From: Mortierella alpina
Lineage: Eukaryota > Mortierellomycota > Mortierellomycetes > Mortierellales > Mortierellaceae
Direction: 5' to 3'
Length of the DNA: 64,000 bases
NCBI GenBank assembly: GCA_029449245.1
Contig: JANATF010000006.1
Location: 1,364,001-1,428,000 of the forward strand
Shown here one piece after another: positions 55,942 through 64,000 of this stretch (within the stretch, counting starts at the first letter, position 1; the number at the start of each line of letters is the position of its first letter). A program made the position numbers and the translations under genes. The notes beneath the pieces are model-generated. The model saw only the letters and a list, made by a program, of their open reading frames with translations. It was not told the origin of the DNA and did not search any database.

Positions 55942-58016
55942 CCTTGGCTGCGTCTGTCACTTTCACAATCAGCACTAGTCCCTGTCTCAAGGATAGATCG
56001 GAGAGATCACCACTGCTACGAGAGTGCTCCCCAACACTCATTGCGTCCCCGGGCGCGTGTGGCTCACAGTAGCGATCTCTATCGATTTCTCCCAGTCGAC
56101 AGCGAGCTCGTGTCAACTGATCCAGATCCATTTGCGCTAGAGTCCGCCGACATGCCATGGATCCTCCGCACGTCGCATGCCCTTCTTCTTGTCGAATCCA
56201 CTCCTATTTCGTATTTTGGCCGTCACCAAAGGAGGGCGTTTTGATGCCTTCTCCATGATGCTGGAGGCCTGTAGGGTGAGGCCAGGCCGGCCGCTGTGGG
56301 TGCTGGCTAGAGAGGTTAGGGAGAGTAAGAGAGAGGGAAAAAATTAGCTGTCCCCAAACCGCTGGTTTCCCCCACAAGAGCACCGTGCAAGACCCCAGAG
56401 ACAGGCTGAGCCGGCCTTCACACCACTGGAGGATGGTAGTCACCGACGCACTGCTCCCGTGAGTCCGGCTCTCTTTATTACCTAGGTTTTCCTTGGGTAC
56501 GTGTGCAAGTGGCTGCCACAAAACCCGCCCGCCAACGCCCGAGGAGTCATGACTCTTGCCGACGGACCTAAAAGAGAGAACGAACAACCAAAAAAACCCC
56601 CCACTCCACACCCTCCTGCCCACATCCTGTGGTCCTCTTCCTGATATCCATGTCCTGCTCCTGCCACCCACGCCACAGCACACCACACCACTTAAGAAAG
56701 AAAAGAAAAGAGACCCGGTTGGTAGTACTTGCTCCTGATGTCCAAGTCCTGATGTCCAAGTCTTGATGTCCAAGTCCTGATATTCAAGTCCTGATGTCTA
56801 CTTCCTGTTGTCCTGCCACCCCATCCCCCACAGAAAGAAAAAAAGAAAAAGACCTACCTGCTGTCATGACTCCAAGAACTCCCGTGGGCAGTTCACCGCG
56901 AACACGTACACTTCAAGGCCTAGGTGGAGACGGATATCACACAAGACAGCCGGCGGGCTCCATCCCCTCAGTGTGCTCAGGACCTTGTTTCAACTCAACC
57001 CCTCCCCAGGCCCATACACAATGCCACTTGCGGGCCAGCGGCCTCACCAAGTGGTAAAGTATCAAGGGGACAGCTTACCTTTTGAGCCCCTCTCTCGTCC
57101 TCTCCCGGCCCCTCTCCCTCTTGGCCAGCACCCGGCCGTTTGGGCACGGCCGGCCGAGGTGGCCCGGTGGCCAGGGAGGCCTGAGTGGCCAGGGCGGCCT
57201 GGGTGGCTCTGTGGCCGCGGCATCTTATTGTGTCAAAGGGCAAAAGTGAAAAAAAAAGAAAACGCGAGATGAGGAACTGCTTTGCTAAAGCATGAATGCT
57301 GAAAAAAAACAGTAAACAAACAACACACTACCTTGTCCTTTCGCTGGTGCCGAGCGTGGTGGCCACGTTGGACAGCTTGCCTCTTGGAAGAGGGTCTCAT
57401 CATAGCGGTGTGGAGGTTGTCCCCCCTAGCAAATGCCTTGCTGTGTGGAGGCTGTCTCTACGAGTAAAAGTAACAAATGAGCAAAAAGACGCGTCAAAAA
57501 GGGTCTCTTGGGTAATTGGCTCACATTGCACATTGCACTCTTCTGGACGCGAGAGAGAGAGGTGGCCTGCTTGCTCTCGGCCTCTTGTCAACAAACAGAA
57601 AAGCTGGTAACGGCTCAAGGCACACCTGCCCATAACTTTGCGAGTCGAGGTGAGACGCGTGAGCTATGAGAATAAACAATGGGAAAAAACACCTACCAAG
57701 TGTACCTGCGGTTCTTGCGCTTGAATATTCACGACCAGCCGCGCTGAGCTGAAGCCTCGAGGGCAAGGTCTTCCGTGTGGCCGTTAGCCTTGGCTGCATG
57801 AGCATGTGGTTGTGGAGAGGAGTGAGCAAACAGGAGAGTTCGTCAGGGTGCGAACTTTATGCTGCGCGACGGCCAATTCAAAGCCACAACCTGAGCATTC
57901 ACATGTCGCGCACTGTAACCGTAACGCATCTCAACACACTCTCGCTAGTGTGGTGCAAACAAATCCTTGGCTATGCAAGGCGAAGATGCTGGTGCTATGC
58001 ATTCATTAGACAAGAG
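55942..58016 (-). repeat. 2.05 kb dispersed repeat, copy 2 (inverted partner at 22645-24691)
   Basis: Reverse-oriented match of 22645-24691 with scattered substitutions and few indels. The internal boundaries match copy 1: the 42-codon stretch RQPPHSK... to QRKDK runs from 57457 to 57332 with an AG before and GTAG after; the terminal 39-codon frame is at 56256-56137; the 14-nt array is at about 56730-56800. A further open frame downstream (QMDLDQLTR... SGDLSDLSLRQGLVLIVKV) is also conserved in frame and, in this copy, continues into non-repeat sequence. No terminal inverted repeats or transposase were found. Confidence 0.8.
56137..56256 (-). CDS. Conserved 39-codon terminal frame of the repeat unit, copy 2
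   Basis: Same frame, length and stop as 24377-24496, with one residue difference. See that entry for composition. Coding status is not proven. Confidence 0.35.
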   Translation of the reverse strand: MEKASKRPPLVTAKIRNRSGFDKKKGMRRAEDPWHVGGL

Positions 58017-59972
58017 TTGTTCACCTATGAGCAGTACACCTTCGCCTGAAGGATAATGATCTTGAGCGAGAACCTCACCCTCAACTGAAGCGCTAGAAAA
58101 GTCGCTGCTCCTCGAACATCGCCTGGGGTTTAGTTGCTATTCCAATGACAGTGTCGCAGAGTGCAGTTGTGAGCATGACTTTGTGTGTTGCAGAAGCAAA
58201 TATCGATACTGTGCAAATGCTCCTATTTTTGCTCCCCTGTCGGACTGGATGGTCTTCACTATGGACCGATGTAGGCAATGTCACCTATCCAAGTCGGATG
58301 AGCGGACGCGTCGTCATATTCGACTTGGTGCCATATGTTTGGTGGGATTCTCCGCAGGCGTCAGTGTAGTGCTGAGCTCGTATTCTTAACTTCCATAGCG
58401 CTCCTTCGCGATTATATAGAACATGTCCACGTCCTTGCAATGGATTGTACGCATTGTTCTTGTATACATGGACAGGTGAGAGCGCTATCATCTTCGCACC
58501 TTCGCACCTTCGCACGTCGCAGTGTATCCTGAGGATATGGCTCGTTACTCACTACAAAGGCTTCAAAGGTTTCTGGCTCCCAGAGTGCAGCAAGCTGAAA
58601 AAAACACGGCTGTGCTGGCACGACTATCGAAGAAGCCCAAACTAAACGGAGCGTTTACTTGGAAGGACTTGTTGACGGTCGTTGAGGTAGCACTCATAAG
58701 GATGACGATTGTCAGCTTGAAAAAGTTCATCATTTTGAACATTGGATTACAGAGACAAAACGAACAAAGTTTAGTACACTTTATAGACGAACAACAAGAT
58801 GAGGGATGCTCAGCTCAAGAATCAATGACGGTTGACCAGACGCAGTGTCGAACACAGATGGACGACCGGCCGGCGACAGGGCTTTGCACTCTGTTCTGCA
58901 GGTGTCTCGCAATATCTCGGTGCATTGTATTCAGAACGTTTCCACAGTTCGCACATGTAGGGAACCCAGCCGAGTAAGTTCTTAGCCGACTATGAAAAAA
59001 CAGCTAGCGAGTCGATGGTGTTTGGTGTTTTTCCTAACTGGCTTAGCCAACAAGACGGTACCTTAGATATGTGTGCAGGCTTAGGAAACTTCAAATGAAC
59101 CAGAGTTGAGCCTTAATGGCACCAACTGGTATACCGGCGCCTTTCCAGACACAGCAGCGGGTGCAATTTCCAAACCAGTGCAGCACTTTTTTTTTCTTGG
59201 ACTTCGTGTACGGATGAAAGGCTGTAAGTTGTCCGTGAAGAGTAGCAATAGATGTCGACTATACATAATTTTTTTTGTACTGATTGTGTACTAGGATATT
59301 CACCCTTTGCTGAGGGGAGAGGAAGAAGATGCACATCCCAGGACGAGGAAACAGGGTAGCGAAGGAGAATACTGCAGCATCACCGAGCCATAAACTCATC
59401 ACTGCCATTCTGTTCCACCAGTCTCGTATTTTGATGCCGCCTTGGTGGTAGGCTGCACTGTACTCTTTTTCTTCGCGTTTCTCTCGCGCGGCCCTCCTGT
59501 ACTCTTTTTCTTCTCCCCTTTCTCTTTCACTTTCTCTCCCTTCCCTTTTATCTCTAAACCTTGGTCTCTTCTGTATGGTGCCAAGCTGTCGGCCTGCCAC
59601 CTCATTTATCTCTCATACACATCCTATCTATCACTCTTCTTTCATTGCCCTCCGACTCAAGTTCTAGCACTCTTGCTTTCTGTGCTCTCATCAAAATGCC
59701 GCATGCTTCATTCTTCGCTTGTTTCATTCAATATCATTCCAGGCAGTGATAGAGGAAGATGAATGAAATGCGTGGCAACATTCCATATTGTAATGACTGC
59801 ACAAACATTTTAGCACTACGATCGGTTCTAACATATTCATATTGACGCCCTGTATGCTTCGGAATGATGTTGCAACTGTGCCCCTCTCAGACATTCAAAT
59901 GGACTAGCATTATATGTAGGCCAAATATTTACTCACTCTATTGTGAAAGACGGAAGAAATCAGAAAAAAAAA
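58017..59972. other. Accessory region with no supported gene
   Basis: A 151-codon frame at 58522-58977 (+) contains a helical stretch (RYSLQRLQRFLAPRVQQAEK, KPKLNGAFTWKDLLTVVEVA). It may be a gene or transposon remnant, but I recognise no family. Around 59440-59640 the plus strand is strongly C/T-rich, like a promoter leader, yet no convincing exon follows it. Confidence 0.35.
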
Positions 59973-60443
59973 TCAAGGATGAATTTGATCCAAGAAGTCC
60001 ATCGCCCTGCTGGTTAGCACCAACTTGGAAACAGTGTGATCCGCAAGCCTTCCTCTTTTCACTGATACGACGTTACCGGCATCGCTGATGAGCTGTTCCG
60101 AGGGAACCGAGGTGCCGGGAATCGCAAGGAAGCGACGTGCCAAGACAGCGAGCCTTGGATACCGCTGCTTGTTTTCACGCCACCATCCCAAGGGATCGCG
60201 CAAAACGGACAGAGTTGTCTGCGATCCAGATGCCACAACGTGCTCAGCACAGTACTTTTTAAATTCCTTTTCACCATCGTCATCACCCTCAGGGAACTCT
60301 CCATCGATTGACTGGTCAGCGATTTGCGGATCTAGAAGCAGTAACCCGCCATCAAAACCATTAATCCACGATGTGAAGCCCTGCGCATCACCTTCGTCCA
60401 CAATTTGGTCGGCCTCGGCTTCCTCCTCCTGCAACTCCTTCAA
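59973..60443 (-). pseudogene. hAT C-terminal dimerisation domain fragment
   Basis: The longest surviving frame of the relic, 156 codons. It holds the conserved WW...RYPRLAVLARRFLAIPG and the SEQLISDAGNVVS motif through to the C-terminus. It is preceded in the same frame by a stop that separates it from the upstream block ending DVHRYIKQ. Confidence 0.75.
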
Positions 60444-62600
60444 TTACTGCTTGATGTATCGATGCACATCAAGCCTTCTTGAATAACGCAAATGGCCCAG
60501 CTTTTTGTGATAGGGATGGAAAAAAGAGCAGGCCATGGCCTCTAAGCGGAACTTGATCTTTTCCTCCATCCCTTCAGTCAGGGATCGCTTGAAGGCTTCC
60601 AAGCGCTCTCTGACCGCCGCATTCATGGACGTTAACTCAGCGCCTGCTTCATCTGGATGAACTCTTGCGAAGTTTTTCTTGAGAACCTCGATGGCGGGAG
60701 GGACATGAGCCATTGTCACGTAGGTCCGTCCGCTAAACCATGTCGTGAGCTCCTTGAATGGACCAGGGACCTATACCACAGCGCCAACGAAAGCCCACTC
60801 GCTGTCAGAGAGGAGGACCGGCTCGAGTTTTCTGGCCTTAGAACTGTCGTCGTATTCATCTTTTAAGTATCGCACAACCCTCGGAAAGCAAGGGCACAGG
60901 ACCAGCAGCCGCTCCAGCATGTCGTACTTGCTGTTCCACCTTGTCTCGACCGGAAGTATAATTCCCACTGGCTCATTCTTTGCCGACAAGCGCTCCTGTA
61001 ACTTGTGCAGTATCTGGTCCAGATAGCGCTTGTTGTTGAATTTCAATGCCAGGGCGTGGCATCGGTTCAACAACGACTTGATTTCGGGGTATCTGTCAAT
61101 CCCGAACTTGATGGTCAGCTGTAGGGAATGGGCAACGCATCCGAACCAAGCAACAGGAAGTGCCGTGTGTAGGAGCTGGGGGTCTTGCTAAACATGGCAC
61201 CGGCACTTTTCATGGCGCTTGTGTTGTCCGACGTGATCGAGAGGACTCTGTGCTCGCCCCACCGAGTTCCAGAGGTCCCACTTGACCAAAAGATCGACTC
61301 TTTAACGGTGTGTAGAGGAAAATGATCAATATAAAGACAAACAGAAAAACAAAAAGGAGAGAGGGATGAACAAATTCAAATACAAGCTTGCCCAGAATCT
61401 CATGCGTGGCTTTAGCCGTATGTGTGCGGTGTTTTATACTGGTGTGAGGCTCAGGCACGTATGTACTTGAGTCGTACCTCCCTTTTTACTTCTACGATTA
61501 AGTACCTGTGGCTGGAACCCAGAGGAGCTATATATGCCCGACAGGTTCTGGTCCATAATAAAACCCTCTCTTGTTCTCGTTGACTTCAGTTGACCAATTA
61601 GTTTAGTAAATTTACCTCTAGAGAATATCACAATGTGTATGCTCGAAGGGCTCGAGGCCAATCACGACAGTCTTAAGGTCGAATGCGGGTGTCAACCAGG
61701 ACGGCCAGAGATATGAACGGTCTCTTGGCGCGGCTTGCCCAGATATCAGTGGTGATAGAGCATGATTCCATGGTGGAATCCATGACTGCTCGTAACTGGC
61801 GGTTAAGTCATTAAAGAAAACGGCGAGACGCGAGGTCAGTGTATGTAAGCTCGCAGGGAACGGACATCCGAGGATCCAAGTATCGAATCATCTGGCCGAA
61901 GTTGGGGTGATGGATGGACTTGAATGACACTCTTGAATGGACCATCCACTTCAAAAGTGTGTCGGCGAAGCCGTTTCTCTTTGCCGCAGTGTGCTCGGCT
62001 ACCGGGACAAACACTGAAGTCACCCTGGGCTGAATAGTCTCTTGCCTCGTGTCATGGACCCAGTTTAGATGCTGTTGCCATGTTCATGTTTCGGGATGCT
62101 TGTTCTCCAGATGTTTCTGAAGATTGGACTTCGATGTGCTTGAGGTGTACTCGTGAGAGAAAATCGTGCAGCGCTTGACTGCAGCACCAAATTCACCTTC
62201 GCAGGGCTCCAACGTGAAGTACCTCCACACATCTCTTGAGCGCTGGTTGCTGGGGACTGAGACACAGTCAGTGTTACGCGACAGTCAGAAATCGGGGACG
62301 GATCAGAGACACAGCGTAGAAGGCTCGACCGGATGGCAGGCGGCGAGAACGTGTGCCGGTCAGCTCTTGCTCTCTTGGCCGTTGGGAGTCTGGAACAACA
62401 GTTGGTCCTCTGTCGACGGCCTTCCCCTTCCCTTTTTGGTTCTTGGAGAGCGAGACGAACTGAAGGAAATCTTGGCGTCTTTTGGGTGGAGTAGCAGAAG
62501 ACGACGATGCAACGGATGATGACGATGATGATCCTTTGATGATGATAGATCCATGTTCACGGATGATGGCGACGATGAAAAAGAATAGCCTTCCCCGCTC
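59973..62600 (-). mobile_element. Decayed hAT-family DNA transposon (transposase relic)
   Basis: Read on the minus strand, hAT transposase blocks appear in the right order but in different frames and with stops. First comes a basic N-terminus (ATPPKRRQDFLQFVSLSKNQ). A BED-like finger follows at about 62090-62255 (DVWRYFTLEPCEGEFGAAV..., NLQKHLENKHP); the second Cys expected by the BED pattern is replaced by Phe and a stop follows. Next are SITTDIWASRAKRPFISLAV and, shifted, FDLKTVVIGLEPFEHTHCDI. Then VLSITSDNTSAMKSAGAMF, NEPVGIILPVETRWNSKYDM, and the C-terminal dimerisation (hATC) domain DPLGWWRENKQRYPRLAVLA and VPSEQLISDAGNVVSVKRGR at 60000-60200. About 350 bp at 61270-61620 contains no transposase-like sequence and may be an insertion or an intron. 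Element ends and target duplications were not identified. Confidence 0.8.
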
Positions 62601-62750
62601 TGCTCGTTGTTGATCATTTGGATGAGTCTGCAAAGAGCGGGAGGAAGATGCATATCGTTTTGCACGTTTCAAGCTTCAAATATCAGTAAGGAGGAGACGG
62701 CTTTGTCTGTGGGCGCGTACACCTTAGCGCCTGGATACCCAACGTTACTA

Positions 62751-62831
62751 AAAGCGAACTTCCGTTCCACATTCCAATGATACAGGAGTGTAAAAAACTC
62801 AGGGCCTAGCTTAAGCTTGGGCATCCGACAA
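62751..62831 (+). repeat. Short direct repeat, unit A
   Basis: Shares AAAGCGARCTTYCGTTCCA, then ATGATRCAG and GGGCCTAGCTTAAGCTTGGG, then CAYCCGACAA, with unit B at 62948-63020. Unit A has a few extra bases inside. Confidence 0.8.
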
Positions 62832-62947
62832 AAGGTACGGTACCTGAGTACTCTTACAGAGAAGCCCAGGCACCAATGGCTACTGTTGAAAGAAGGCGAC
62901 CGACTTTGGTGTCTGAAAACCTGACGTGTCATCAACGCCGGACCCAC

Positions 62948-63020
62948 AAAGCGAGCTTTCGTTCCAATGATGCAGCGCCGTAAAGCTCGGGGCCTAGCTT
63001 AAGCTTGGGCACCCGACAAG
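62948..63020 (+). repeat. Short direct repeat, unit B
   Basis: Second unit, same orientation, 197 bp downstream of unit A. GGGCCTAGCTTAAGCTTGGG is identical in both units, and the inner CTTAAG/AAGCTT words are palindromic. Confidence 0.8.
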
Positions 63021-64000
63021 AGATATAGTTTACCAGGCTCACAAATAACTCTCAAGCCGTAGGGCTGTCCTGTAGGCTCAAGAGTGAGGACTGCATTAAC
63101 GACTCTTTCGCGAGTTGTACCGCGTCGTTTTTCATGATAGGAACTGGAGGTTTTTAGTCCTGCTCAATGGTCCATGATAAGAGAAGTGAGGTTCATAGAC
63201 CGTCTGATAGAGTCTCTTTGCTTGCCACAAGGGGAGAGAACACCATTCATGATCCATTCAGGCGACCGATTCAACTTGTCAGCGAGGATGGATGGAAAGC
63301 CCAACATACAATCATGCGATTTTGCAATAGATCGATTTGCCATCTGAACAGCCATATATCCAGACTAACTCTGCAATTTTTGCTTTGACTATGATAATTA
63401 CACTTGTGCTTGTAAGAGTAACAGATCGAACGCGTTGTTAGCGCTCAGTATGTTAGGCATGCGTCAGCCGTCCATTTTCTTTCTTTCATTTCATATCATA
63501 TGGATCAATGGTCAACTTAATGGGTTTTTGTAAACGAAGATCCGACTGAATCGACTCGCACTTGTCGCAGGAAGTCTACAATGGATAAACAAAGACTGTT
63601 CAGTGGACTACTGTAAGAATGTTTAATTTCCAATGATGGCCACGATTGAACCCAGCGGCACGAGCACACTTTTAACTCTATTACCCTTGACGCCCGACTC
63701 ACTAGTCAGGTGGCATTAATATGTTATAGGAGGAACGACGATTTACTTTTCTCTTGGTGGATGTTTATAGAGTAGTAGATCAAAGAAGTCGTAATGGTGG
63801 CTGCTATGGTGTCAGCACTGGCACGGTGGTGCGAAGCGTGTTTTAAACGATCCGTCATGCAAACACACGCGATATCTTGCGATGTATTATTGGGTCTACT
63901 CAATTAAGAAAATTAGGATTATTAATAATCTCTCCCCAAGTGCATATTTCATTCCTTTACTCGGTACGGGAGTTTTCCGACTTACCTTGCCAATACTGTC

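Larger units (their letters stand above)
62601..64000. other. Right end of the window: no supported gene, contains direct repeats
   Basis: Apart from the direct repeats at 62751-62831 and 62948-63020, no gene, RNA gene or transposon domain is recognisable. The end (63850-63960) is AT-rich. Confidence 0.4.

Overview
The window is nuclear DNA of a filamentous, early-diverging fungus. Genes are dense, on both strands, and split by short GT-AG introns (about 50-420 nt). Protein sets include a fungal-type separase, Vps45, a Munc13/Ync13-like protein, a Crz1-like zinc-finger factor and lumazine synthase. A very large NACHT-pentapeptide-WD40 protein and the splice-site style suggest Mortierellomycotina or a related Mucoromycota lineage; this placement is an inference from gene style, not from a marker gene.

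Left part (1-22.5 kb): about 2.1 kb with no supported gene; a Crz1-like C2H2 transcription factor (2114-3757,+); a Q/H/P-rich regulator with a divergent GATA-type finger (4324-9202,+), convergent with an F-box protein (9443-11278,-); a small secreted protein (12424-13123,+), convergent with a cis-prenyltransferase (13195-14852,-); then, divergently, a 10-exon Munc13-like protein with MHD and C2 domains (15763-22479,+).

Accessory part (22.6-33.2 kb): one copy of a 2.05 kb repeat whose inverted partner lies at 55.9-58.0 kb, a broken coiled-coil gene (about 25.3-26.6 kb), and an NLR-like gene (27860-33196,+) with NACHT, pentapeptide and 12 almost identical 42-residue WD40 repeats.

Right-hand housekeeping block (33.9-55.6 kb), almost all on the minus strand: a small secreted protein, Vps45 (9 exons), lumazine synthase, a Q-rich coiled-coil protein, a membrane protein, separase (8 exons, 2680 aa with both catalytic residues), an ER cyclophilin (6 exons, one of 18 nt) and dCMP deaminase. 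The last shares a 190-bp divergent promoter region with a ZNF706-like mini zinc-finger protein on the plus strand (4 exons, one of 11 nt).

The right end (55.9-64 kb) holds the inverted repeat copy, a decayed hAT transposon and a pair of short direct repeats. Exon joins were chosen by hand so that splice signals, reading phase and family similarity agree; transcript data were not available. The housekeeping genes have no operon-like relation. Membrane traffic (Vps45, Munc13-like), ER protein folding and dolichol synthesis (cyclophilin, cis-prenyltransferase) and nucleotide or vitamin metabolism (dCMP deaminase, lumazine synthase) are represented.
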